Source of the DNA: a virus | Strand: one strand, 5' to 3' | IMG/VR virus record: IMGVR_UViG_3300005471_000040 | Coordinates: 1 to 30,962 of that record | DNA: 30,962 bases | Shown: one piece after another, positions 6,376 through 12,273 of the stretch | How positions within the stretch are numbered: position 1 is the stretch's first letter | Layout of the letters: every line of letters starts with the position of its first letter | Position numbers and translations under genes: made by a program | The notes under the pieces: generated by a model | What the model saw: only the letters and a program-made list of their open reading frames with translations | Databases searched by the model: none | Told to the model about the DNA's origin: nothing

Positions 6376-6749
6376 GAGCGGAATCCCTTCGCGTTCTTCC
6401 CATCCGCGAGCCCGTCGCGGCAGTCCACCCGGTCGTACTCGGTCACCGCGCCGATCTCCGTCTCGAACGCCGTCACGCACCGGCGTTCGGAGTCGTCGTC
6501 CGGGCTCGGCGCGGTGAGCGTGAGGAACGCGGCCAACGCCGCGCCCAGGACGGCCGCCACGGCGAGCAGCACGACCCTCACGGTCATGCGGGCCGGCTCA
6601 GGCGTGGCCTGGACGATCCACCAGCACGCCTCACCGCGCTGCTGGTGCATGTGCGTGTGCTTGTCCATGTGCGCGCCCATCACGCCGTCGACGTCGGATC
6701 TCGGCTGCACGAGCGTGTGCCCGCACCCGGAGCAGATCCGGCGCGTCAC
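6372..6749 (-). CDS. Membrane protein with cytosolic zinc finger, 125 aa
   Basis: GTG at 6749 overlaps the upstream stop (GTGA). Residues 6-31 form a C2H2-like finger: C6-x2-C9 and H27-x3-H31, followed by a His-rich HTHMHQQ. One transmembrane segment lies at about 56-79 (MTVRVVLLAVAAVLGAALAA), then a short outer domain with two Cys (C91, C110). An internal ATG at 6587 (Met55) begins exactly at the hydrophobic segment and would make a short signal-anchored protein, but its SD is weak. So this is either one tethered finger protein or two fused or nested genes. Confidence 0.5.
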   Translation of the reverse strand: MTRRICSGCGHTLVQPRSDVDGVMGAHMDKHTHMHQQRGEACWWIVQATPEPARMTVRVVLLAVAAVLGAALAAFLTLTAPSPDDDSERRCVTAFETEIGAVTEYDRVDCRDGLADGKNAKGFRS

Positions 6750-7252
6750 GCCGTCACCGCCGCGGCGACGCGCTCGACGATTCGGGAATCCGGAATCGGG
6801 CCGTAGGGCACCAGCTCGACCCATGGGGCGTAGATGACCTGTCGCCGCCCGTGGTCGTCCTCCCCGAACATGTACTTCGACGTCGTGTCGCCGAGGGTCA
6901 GCTCGGCGCCGACCGGCGCTGAGCCGGGGCCGGCGCAGGGCTGCACGACCCGGACCCGGACCCCGGGCACGATCCCCGACAGCGCGAGCTCACGCGCGGT
7001 CGCGCGACCGCGCAGATCGAGCATCCTGGTCTGCGCCTCGTTCAGGAGCTGGGCGGCGCGGGCCTCACGCCGCGCCCCCGGGATGTCTCCACGCTGCACG
7101 GCCCACGCGGTGGACCGCTCGCAGAGCTGGATCGCGCACTCGAACACGTCGTATGCGCTGTTCGCGTGACGCTGGCGATGCCGCGCCGTCTTGAGTGCCT
7201 CGTCGGCGAGGATGCGGGCGTCTCGCTCGACCGGGCTCCGGCGGGCGCTCAT
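6746..7252 (-). CDS. Hypothetical early protein, 168 aa
   Basis: ATG at 7252 overlaps the upstream stop (ATGA). The N-terminal 85 residues are helical and charged (ERDARILADEALKTARHRQ, AQLLNEAQTRMLDLRGRATA). The C-terminal half looks like a small beta barrel: GVRVRVVQPCAGPGSAPVGAEL, a glycine-rich turn, then GRRQVIYAPWVELVP. That SH3-like layout is seen in many small phage proteins. No catalytic motif seen; role unknown. Confidence 0.6.
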   Translation of the reverse strand: MSARRSPVERDARILADEALKTARHRQRHANSAYDVFECAIQLCERSTAWAVQRGDIPGARREARAAQLLNEAQTRMLDLRGRATARELALSGIVPGVRVRVVQPCAGPGSAPVGAELTLGDTTSKYMFGEDDHGRRQVIYAPWVELVPYGPIPDSRIVERVAAAVTA

Positions 7253-7650
7253 GGCTGACGCTCCGGGACGCAGTCGGCGGCCGCCTGCTCGTACTCCGAC
7301 AGGGCCGCGTCCCGCTTGGTCTGCGCCGCGCCCGCCAGACGCTTCTCGCTCTCCGAGGCCTCGGTGATCTCGCGCACCTGCTTGGCGTCACCGGCCAGCA
7401 GCGCGGGCATCAGACCATCGGTCGCGGCGATCGCGATGTCCTCGTGCTGGTCGATGCTGTCCCAGTGCGTGATCGCGAGGTCCACGGCGTCGAGCGCCTT
7501 CCCGCACGCCGGCGGCAGGTCCTTGTAGACCGTCACCACCTCCGGCTCCACCTCGGGCGTGGTCACCCGCGCCGCGCCGTACCCGACGACGACCAAAGAC
7601 ACCACCGTCAGGGTGATACCCGCCGCGCGGCCGAGACCACGGGCGTTCAT
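7249..7650 (-). CDS. Membrane-anchored early protein, 133 aa
   Basis: ATG at 7650 overlaps the upstream stop (ATGA). One N-terminal transmembrane helix at about 10-27 (AGITLTVVSLVVVGYGAA), then a helical, acidic, coiled-coil-like domain with two Cys (C53 in PPACGKALDAV and one near the C-terminus in AADCVPERQP) that could pair outside the membrane. Sequence such as REITEASESEKRLAGAAQTK favours a coiled coil. Exposure outside the cell would fit an exclusion or envelope role, but this is inference. Confidence 0.6.
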   Translation of the reverse strand: MNARGLGRAAGITLTVVSLVVVGYGAARVTTPEVEPEVVTVYKDLPPACGKALDAVDLAITHWDSIDQHEDIAIAATDGLMPALLAGDAKQVREITEASESEKRLAGAAQTKRDAALSEYEQAAADCVPERQP

Positions 7651-8165
7651 CGAGACACCGCCGAGAAGGCCGCGAGCGCCTCGGCGAGGTTGTTCTCGGC
7701 GACGGTGGTGAAGCCGAGCGTGAGGGCGTAGAGCAGGCCGGCGGCGGCGCTCGCGAGGCGGTTGGCGGCCTCTTCGTAGCCGTCGAGCCTGACCAGGCTC
7801 GGGATGGTGTCGGCCGGCGGCGTGGGGGCCGGCATCGCGTGGCGGGGCGAGGTGAAGGAGGCCAGGCCGGCCAGCGAGGAGGGGGCGTACGGCTTGGGCA
7901 CGGACACCTCGGCGACGGCGTCGGGCGTGGTGCCGTCGACGGCACCGTCGGGCTCGACGGCCGCAGCCGCCTCGATGGCGGCCAGGGCTGCGCGGGGCGT
8001 CCGCCGCGGGAGCTCGGAGCCGGCGTGGGGTTCGTTGTGGATCGCGTCGAGCAGACGGTCCAGGGCCTTCTCGTCGACGTTGCTGCCGTCCGCCATGAAG
8101 GGGCGCAACGCGCCGGGCGGCTCGAACTCCGGGTAGCCGGGGTTGGCGGGGTTGCTGGTGACCAT
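7647..8165 (-). CDS. Hypothetical early protein, 172 aa
   Basis: ATG at 8165 with GAGAGGAAG six bases upstream, a clear SD and the first gene after a 72-bp gap, so it may have its own translation entry. N-terminus MVTSNPANPGYPEFEPPGAL, a Pro/Ala-rich centre and a C-terminal helical domain (YEEAANRLASAAAGLLYALT, NNLAEALAAFSAVSR). No domain recognised. Its stop overlaps the next start (ATGA). Confidence 0.6.
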   Translation of the reverse strand: MVTSNPANPGYPEFEPPGALRPFMADGSNVDEKALDRLLDAIHNEPHAGSELPRRTPRAALAAIEAAAAVEPDGAVDGTTPDAVAEVSVPKPYAPSSLAGLASFTSPRHAMPAPTPPADTIPSLVRLDGYEEAANRLASAAAGLLYALTLGFTTVAENNLAEALAAFSAVSR

Positions 8166-8237
8166 GGGATGCTTCCTCTCGGGTCTGAGGGTCCGTCTCG
8201 CTTCGCGGTGTGGGCGGGCCCTCGGGCTTTTCTGTGG

Positions 8238-8471
8238 TCAGGCAGTCGTGCGGGTGGTGCGGTGCTGGTCGAGGTCGACCACGTTCGCCGTCTTGTGCCG
8301 GCAGGGGACGTTTTCGATCCAGGCGTCCAGGCACTCGGGATCGATCAGCCACCGACCGCGCTTGATGCGCTGCACGCCGTGCAGCACGCCCGCCTGCAGG
8401 GCGGTGCGCACGGTCTCCGGGTGCCGGCGGGAGTCGGCGGCCGCGTCAGCGACCGTCAGGCGCGCGGTCAT
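8238..8471 (-). CDS. Small HTH DNA-binding protein, excisionase-like, 77 aa
   Basis: ATG at 8471 overlaps the Cro-like gene's stop (ATGA). It begins MTARLTVADAAADSRRHPETV followed by RTALQAGVLHGVQRIKRGRWLIDPECLDAW, the layout of a MerR/excisionase-type HTH with wing (trigger helix, recognition helix, then a basic wing and a hydrophobic closing helix). Second in the lytic operon after Cro, it is either the excisionase or an early regulator. The C-terminal tail is His/Arg/Thr-rich. Confidence 0.7.
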   Translation of the reverse strand: MTARLTVADAAADSRRHPETVRTALQAGVLHGVQRIKRGRWLIDPECLDAWIENVPCRHKTANVVDLDQHRTTRTTA

Positions 8472-8692
8472 GCTGCGACCACCTCGGAGCGCTTGATGAT
8501 GTCGAGCACGGTGATGTCCAGGACTCGGCCGACCTCGGCCAGCTCCTGGACGGTGAACGGGGTCTGGCCGGACAGGCGCCGGCGCAGCGTCACCCGGGGG
8601 ATCCCGGACTCGTGCGCGACGAAGAGCTCGGACATGCCCCGTTCGGCTACCAGGCCCCGCACTGCTGCGGCGACCGTCTGTGTGATGTCCAT
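8468..8692 (-). CDS. Cro/CI-type HTH regulator, Cro-like, 74 aa
   Basis: ATG at 8692. The whole protein is one XRE-type five-helix domain: VAAAVRGLVAERGMSELFVAHESGIPRVTLRRRLSGQ, then TVQELAEVGRVLDITVLDII. It is divergent from a larger XRE repressor gene (8788-9198), so by position it is the Cro counterpart that opens the lytic operon. No SD precedes the ATG; a -10 hexamer ends seven bases upstream, indicating a leaderless mRNA. An operator palindrome sits inside its promoter, consistent with repression by CI and self-control. Confidence 0.8.
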   Translation of the reverse strand: MDITQTVAAAVRGLVAERGMSELFVAHESGIPRVTLRRRLSGQTPFTVQELAEVGRVLDITVLDIIKRSEVVAA

Positions 8693-8727
8693 ACGGCGAC
8701 ATTAGTGTCCGTACGGACATCGCGCAA
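8686..8727 (-). promoter_or_regulatory. Early leftward promoter with embedded operators
   Basis: On the minus strand: -35 TTGCGC (8727-8722), a 17-bp spacer, -10 TAATGT (8704-8699), then six bases to the ATG at 8692, so transcription would start at or next to the start codon. The spacer contains a perfect 14-bp palindrome TGTCCGTACGGACA (8706-8719). A degenerate second copy (TGTCCATACGGCGACA, 8686-8701) overlaps the -10 and the start codon about two helical turns away. Repressor binding here would block RNA polymerase directly. Confidence 0.7.
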
Positions 8728-8787
8728 CCTATTCGGCGATCCCGTTCGGGTGACTTATTGCCCGTCTGCCTGTCAAACTTGGTCACT

Positions 8788-9198
8788 ATGGACACAGCGA
8801 GAGCACCTATGAACGCGGCCGTCGCCGCGACGCTACGTGCTGAGCGAGTCGTGCTCGGCCTCTCGTACCCCTACCTGGAGGGGATCACGGGCATCCCAAA
8901 GACGAGCCTGCAGCGCTACTTTGCCGGGACCAGGCCCCTCACGATCGACACGATCGCACTGCTCGCCGACGCCCTCGGCATGTCGGTGCTGCAGACGATC
9001 AGCGAGGCAGAGCGCCGGCTGCCGATGTTCACCACGGACGACGCTCACCCGGACCCAGGCCCAGACGACGAGCCTGGGCACGTGCCGCCATCAGCCGAGG
9101 GCATCGGATCCACGAGGGGCCCGAAGGTCGTGGTTCCCGAACTGCACCCGCGAAGGACTCGGAGAACGGGCACCCACTCGCACGGGCACAATCAATGA
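8788..9198 (+). CDS. CI-like immunity repressor, XRE HTH, 136 aa
   Basis: ATG at 8788; a second ATG at 8809 with a weak GAGAG upstream is the alternative. Residues about 8-65 form an XRE HTH: AAVAATLRAERVVLGLSYPYLEGITGIPKTSLQRYFAGTRPL, then DTIALLADALGMSV. A Pro/Asp-rich linker and a basic tail (HPRRTRRTGTHSHGHNQ) follow. There is no peptidase domain, so it is not a LexA-type self-cleaving repressor; induction would need another route. It is divergent from the Cro-like gene across about 95 bp holding the operators, the standard layout of a lysogeny switch. Confidence 0.75.
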   Translation: MDTARAPMNAAVAATLRAERVVLGLSYPYLEGITGIPKTSLQRYFAGTRPLTIDTIALLADALGMSVLQTISEAERRLPMFTTDDAHPDPGPDDEPGHVPPSAEGIGSTRGPKVVVPELHPRRTRRTGTHSHGHNQ

Positions 9199-9258
9199 TT
9201 TCGCATGATCGGCGCGCCAGCTGCGGTGTGCGCGCGGTGAGCTGTGTTGCTCGCATCC

Positions 9259-9278
9259 GTGCGCTCATCTCAGCGCAC
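9259..9278 (+). terminator. Hairpin after the repressor gene
   Basis: GTGCGCT (9259-9265), loop CATCTC, AGCGCAC (9272-9278): perfect 7-bp stem, 60 bp after the repressor stop. There is no T-run, so terminator strength is uncertain. Confidence 0.4.
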
Positions 9279-9450
9279 CTGGTCTCGCGGAGCGCGCCAT
9301 CGCGCCCGCCCCCTCAGCGTTCGACATATCCACATCATGGGACTATTCACCCTTTCCGTAAACATGCAAGTTGATACCGACCTGGGTGAAGAGTTGCGAT
9401 TCGGGTTCGGGTATCGGACATTTCCTAACTAAACAACCAGGCCAGACCCT

Positions 9451-9492
9451 GATGCGTGTGCGTATGCATGCAATGCGCATCGAAATGCATTG
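9451..9492. repeat. ATGC-rich dyad cluster upstream of integrase
   Basis: Contains TGCATGCA-type palindromes and the inverted repeat CAATGC (9471-9476) / GCATTG (9487-9492). The motif GCATCGAAATGCAT (9477-9490) closely resembles GCATCGAGTGCAT at 27158-27170 in the late divergent control region. It is a possible regulator-binding site. Confidence 0.4.
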
Positions 9493-9520
9493 AATCTCTC
9501 CGCGCGGAAGGACACCTCTC

Positions 9521-10729
9521 ATGGCATGGGTACAAACCCTGGCGTCCGGCAAGTACCGAGGCCGGTACCGCGACGCCGACAACAAGATTCGTACCGCGCC
9601 CGGTGGGCCCTACGTTCAGAAGAAGGAGGCGCGGCGGGCTGCGGAGACGGCCGAGGGCGAGTCCCGCTCCCTGGGCTGGCGCGACCCCGCGGCCGCCGGC
9701 CGGACCTGGGGCGAGTGGTGCAAGCAGTGGTGGCCCAGCCGCAGGGTGAAGGCCTCGACGCTGCGCTCCGACGTCGGCCGGCGCGACAATCACCTGCTCC
9801 CCCAGTGGGGTGAGGTGCGCCTGTGCGACATCACCCGGCAGGACGTGAAGAACTGGGCCGCCGAGCTGCAGCAGTGGGAGGACGACGACGACGCCGTGCA
9901 CACCCGCGCGCCGGCGACGGTGAAGCAGATCGTCGGCCTGTTCGCCTCGTCGCTGCGCGGAGCCATGGACGCCGAGGTGCTGCCGTACAACGTGGCCGAC
10001 AAGCTGAAGCTGCCCGGCACGCCCGAGGGTCTGGAGCGGTACCTCACGCAGGAGGAGTTCTGGAAGCTGGCCGGCGAGCTGGAGGGCGAGTACCTCGCGA
10101 TGACGCTGCTGTTGGCCGGCTCCGGCATGCGGTGGGGCGAGGCCGCCGGCCTGCACCGCGCCAGGGTGCACAAGGACCGGCGCGTCATCGACGTCGTCGA
10201 GGCCTGGGGCTACGACGACTCGAAGATGGCGCCGATCCCGAAGGGGAAGCGGATGCGGACCGTGCCGATCGCCGACTGGGTCGACCTGTCCACGCTCGAG
10301 GAGAAGGCCGGCACGGACACGTGCGGGTACACCCACACCCAGGGCCACTGCCGAGGGCCGCTGCTGCTGACCACCGAGAACGGCGCGGTGCTCGACCGGT
10401 CGAAGTTCACCAAGGTCTTCCACGCCGCGGTCAAGCGCGCCGAGCTCGGGCATGTGCGCCCGCACGACCTGAGGCACACGTACGCGAGCTGGCTGCTGCA
10501 GGGCGAGCGCACGCTGGCCGAGGTCGGCAAGCTGCTCGGCCACAAGTCCCCGATCACCACCGCGCGGTACGCGAACCTCGCCGACATCGCCGCCAAGGGC
10601 GTCGTCGACGCGCTCGGCGCCCGCCCGTCGGCGCCCACGCCGCCGACCACACCCGACCCCGTGCCGGCCGCGGCGGCGGCCGTCGACGAGCTCGCCGCGC
10701 GGCGCGCGCGGCGCGCCCAGGGCGCCTGA
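9521..10729 (+). CDS. int: Tyrosine integrase, 402 aa
   Basis: ATG at 9521 with AAGGA eight bases upstream. Residues 1-50 are an AP2-like arm-binding domain (MAWVQTLASGKYRGRYRDAD). Residues 60-165 are the SAM-like core-binding domain. Residues 175-365 are the catalytic domain, with R204 (AGSGMRWGEAAGL), a basic strand at about 241-248 supplying the Lys, H315 and R318 (RPHDLRHTYASWL), H341 (LGHKS) and the nucleophile Y350 (TTARYANL). All catalytic residues are intact, so it should be active. The attP core begins 155 bp after its stop. It is read alone from the leader at 9199-9520 and catalyses integration into a host tRNA-Lys gene. Confidence 0.97.
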   Translation: MAWVQTLASGKYRGRYRDADNKIRTAPGGPYVQKKEARRAAETAEGESRSLGWRDPAAAGRTWGEWCKQWWPSRRVKASTLRSDVGRRDNHLLPQWGEVRLCDITRQDVKNWAAELQQWEDDDDAVHTRAPATVKQIVGLFASSLRGAMDAEVLPYNVADKLKLPGTPEGLERYLTQEEFWKLAGELEGEYLAMTLLLAGSGMRWGEAAGLHRARVHKDRRVIDVVEAWGYDDSKMAPIPKGKRMRTVPIADWVDLSTLEEKAGTDTCGYTHTQGHCRGPLLLTTENGAVLDRSKFTKVFHAAVKRAELGHVRPHDLRHTYASWLLQGERTLAEVGKLLGHKSPITTARYANLADIAAKGVVDALGARPSAPTPPTTPDPVPAAAAAVDELAARRARRAQGA

Positions 10730-10730
10730 A

Positions 10731-11001
10731 CGTGGCGCACGTGGCGCAAACGTGGCGCAGCCGGCGACTGTACGAGACTGGACGAGACTTTACGATTCGA
10801 TTCCTTGAAGGCTCAGGATCATTGGAATCTAGCCATTTCCCTGGACCGGACTGGATGAGCCGGGATAAGGCTGGACGGATCGCAGCGGACTTTTAATCCG
10901 CGGGTTCCGGGTTCGATCCCCGGGGGGCCCACTGCGTTAACCAGCATGTTTGAACATTCCTTGAACATTGTGCCGGTGCCGAATGGCGCAAAAGTGGCGC
11001 A
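10731..11001. other. attP region with arm-type repeats
   Basis: The core is 10885-10931 (separate entry). On the left, three copies of CGTGGCGCA at 10731, 10740 and 10751, then ACGAGACT twice (10772, 10782; 10-bp step). On the right, TTGAACATT twice (10950, 10961; 11-bp step), then TGGCGCA twice (10984, 10995; 11-bp step). The TGGCGCA motif on both sides of the core, at near-helical spacing, is what arm-type integrase sites should look like; the other pairs could be excisionase or host-factor sites. Confidence 0.75.
10885..10931 (+). other. attP core: 3' half of tRNA-Lys(UUU)
   Basis: Anticodon stem GCGGA / TCCGC around the loop CTTTTAA (anticodon UUU), a 5-base variable region, T arm CCGGG-TTCGATC-CCCGG, acceptor 3' strand GGGGCCC and discriminator A. 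No matching D arm or 5' acceptor strand lies upstream, so it is only the 3' half. A phage carries this half so that integration restores an intact host tRNA-Lys gene. The crossover is probably in the anticodon loop. Confidence 0.85.
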
Positions 11002-11023
11002 ACCGATCGAAGGACGGTGTCTC

Positions 11024-11353
11024 ATGAGCAGCGAGTACGCACTGCCAGACCCGGGTAAGACCTATGCGCCGATGCCCGAGCTAGGGACCATTCGGGTGTG
11101 CGAGTTCTGTCATTTCGTAGTGACGCTCCGCGAGGTCCGCGGGGCGTGGCACTACTGGACCGCGGACCGCGACCCGCTCGACGGCCGCTGGTGGTGCGAC
11201 GGCGGCCAGCCGGGTACCGAGAACGACCCCGCTCTGCGGACCCTGCACTACCCGGCGGCGGCCGCCGGCGCCCTACCCTTCGCGACGCGGTACGACGCCG
11301 GCGGGCAACCGCACTACCCCCAGGACCACGGCACCCGACGGAGGCTGGCATGA
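11024..11353 (+). CDS. Hypothetical protein next to attP, 109 aa
   Basis: ATG at 11024 with AAGGA nine bases upstream; the frame is open upstream into the attP arm, but the SD favours this start. It has a CxxC (CEFCHFVVTLREVRGAWHYW) and aromatic strands (PLDGRWWCDGG) resembling a small zinc-binding beta domain; the His/Cys could complete a site. First of three plus-strand genes between attP and a terminator, so it may be expressed from the lysogen. Function unknown. Confidence 0.6.
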   Translation: MSSEYALPDPGKTYAPMPELGTIRVCEFCHFVVTLREVRGAWHYWTADRDPLDGRWWCDGGQPGTENDPALRTLHYPAAAAGALPFATRYDAGGQPHYPQDHGTRRRLA

Positions 11354-11613
11354 CCGCCGACCACGCCACCCACGCGCTGTCCGCTCGCATCCGCGCCCTG
11401 TACGGCACCAGCCCGAGCGAGGGCCTCCTCGGCGCTCTCGCCGCCGAGGCTGACAACCTGCAGCGGCGCCTCGAGGTCGCCGAGGAGCGGATCGCACACA
11501 TGCTCGAGGACGACGGCACGGAGGCCGAGGCGCCGGCGCAGGTTCAGGAGCCGATGCGGGAGCCGATGCGGGAGCCGAGCACGGGCAACGGCCAGGTCTT
11601 CACGCATGGCTGA
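11350..11613 (+). CDS. Coiled-coil hypothetical protein, 87 aa
   Basis: ATG at 11350 overlaps the previous stop (ATGA). A long amphipathic helix (LAAEADNLQRRLEVAEERIAHM) predicts a coiled coil. It contains a tandem EPMR repeat (EPMREPMREPS) encoded by a perfect DNA duplication. Middle gene of the small plus-strand operon. No function recognised. Confidence 0.6.
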   Translation: MTADHATHALSARIRALYGTSPSEGLLGALAAEADNLQRRLEVAEERIAHMLEDDGTEAEAPAQVQEPMREPMREPSTGNGQVFTHG

Positions 11614-11818
11614 GCGCCCAGCCGGCCGAGCCGCCGTCCCCCTGTCGTTCGGCGTCGCGCTGATCGGCGTCGGGTGCATCCTCGCGTGGTGGTGGCCCGA
11701 CGGGCGCGACGGCGCGCTCGCACCGCTCGGCCTCGGACTCTGCTTCCTCGTCTGGGGCGTGTACCAGCTCGCCGACAACCTCGACCGTGCGGCGCGGGCG
11801 GTGCTCGAGCGGCGGTAG
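11606..11818 (+). CDS. Two-TM membrane protein, 70 aa
   Basis: ATG at 11606, overlapping the previous gene by eight bases. Two hydrophobic helices (LSFGVALIGVGCILAWWW and APLGLGLCFLVWGVYQLA) with a short polar loop between them and a basic C-terminus (LDRAARAVLERR). Small two-TM proteins expressed near an integrase can be exclusion or holin-like proteins; with a separate holin near the endolysin, exclusion or an unknown role is more likely. Confidence 0.6.
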   Translation: MAERPAGRAAVPLSFGVALIGVGCILAWWWPDGRDGALAPLGLGLCFLVWGVYQLADNLDRAARAVLERR

Positions 11819-11834
11819 TCAGCCCCGGCAGCGG

Positions 11835-11868
11835 CGAAGCCCCCACCTCCGAAGAGGTGGGGGCTTCG
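11835..11868. terminator. Strong hairpin terminator between convergent operons
   Basis: Perfect 15-bp stem CGAAGCCCCCACCTC / GAGGTGGGGGCTTCG with a CGAA tetraloop, 16 bp after the last plus-strand gene and facing the end of the late minus-strand operon. It could act in both directions. There is no clear T-run, as is common in high-GC phages. Confidence 0.85.
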
Positions 11869-11897
11869 TGGTCGACCAGGACGGGACTTGAACCCGC
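11869..11897 (-). other. tRNA 3'-end-like fragment (T arm, acceptor, CCA)
   Basis: On the minus strand, GCGGG-TTCAAGT-CCCGT is a good T arm, followed by CCTGGTCG and ACCA. The preceding text (GAGGCGT) resembles class II tRNAs such as tRNA-Leu, but I find no pairing 5' acceptor strand or anticodon arm upstream. It is most likely a remnant tRNA or an old attachment-site scar between the terminator and the holin gene. Confidence 0.4.
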
Positions 11898-11982
11898 ACG
11901 CCTCGCTGCCCTCTGGCCGACCTGGGGCCCCGCAGCACGTTCGCAGGCTACTCCGAGGGACTGACATCCTCGAACGTGGTTT

Positions 11983-12270
11983 TCAGCGGCGCGTCGGCCG
12001 GTAGGCGACGCCGAGAGCACCGGTGACGAACAGCAGCCAGTCGTCGATCCGGTCCCACGACTCGTCGATCCGGTCGGAGTATTGCGGTGCCCAGACGTCG
12101 GCCTGCCCGACGGCGAGAATGCCCAGCGCGGCCACCGCGAGCGCCGTGAAGTAGACGGCGGTGCGGAGCTTGCGTGGCACGAGCTCGGCTGCCGGCTCGA
12201 CCTCGAAGGTGGTCCACTCGACGCCGGCGTCGTCGGGCGGTGGGTCGGTGGGGGCGGGTGTGGTGGTCAT
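11983..12270 (-). CDS. Holin, 95 aa
   Basis: ATG at 12270, three bases after the endolysin stop. Polar Pro-rich N-terminus, then RTAVYFTALAVAALGILAVG (TM1) and LLFVTGALGVAYRPTRR (TM2 with a basic tail). This RTAVY...hydrophobic...W.....LLF..GALG layout is typical of holins in the lysis cassettes of Streptomyces and related phages. Directly downstream of the amidase and last in the late operon, so it is positioned to time lysis by permeabilising the inner membrane. Confidence 0.8.
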   Translation of the reverse strand: MTTTPAPTDPPPDDAGVEWTTFEVEPAAELVPRKLRTAVYFTALAVAALGILAVGQADVWAPQYSDRIDESWDRIDDWLLFVTGALGVAYRPTRR

Positions 12271-12273
12271 GGG

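Larger units (their letters stand above)
9199..9520. other. Repressor-integrase intergenic leader (no gene seen)
   Basis: About 320 bp without a convincing gene and AT-richer than its surroundings from 9330 on. It holds a hairpin after the repressor gene (9259-9278) and, just upstream of integrase, a cluster of ATGC-rich dyads (9451-9492) including CAATGC-N10-GCATTG. The integrase SD (GAAGGA) lies just before 9521. I could not fix an integrase promoter with good -10/-35 spacing. Confidence 0.5.

Noticed and set aside
8758-8787. Upstream TTG start for the repressor
   Set aside because: No SD and it would extend into the operator/promoter region; the ATG at 8788 or 8809 is more likely.
10731-10759. 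CRISPR-like repeats near attP
   Set aside because: Repeats are 9 bp with 0-2 bp between them and no spacers; they fit integrase arm sites.
9823-10896. 357-codon plus-strand frame overlapping integrase
   Set aside because: Out-of-frame shadow of the integrase gene; low-complexity Arg/Gly/Ala text.
10839-10931. Complete tRNA-Lys gene
   Set aside because: No 5' acceptor strand or D arm upstream; only the 3' half is present, as expected for attP.
11869-11960. Complete minus-strand tRNA
   Set aside because: T arm and CCA are good but no 5' acceptor or anticodon arm pairs with them; kept only as a fragment.
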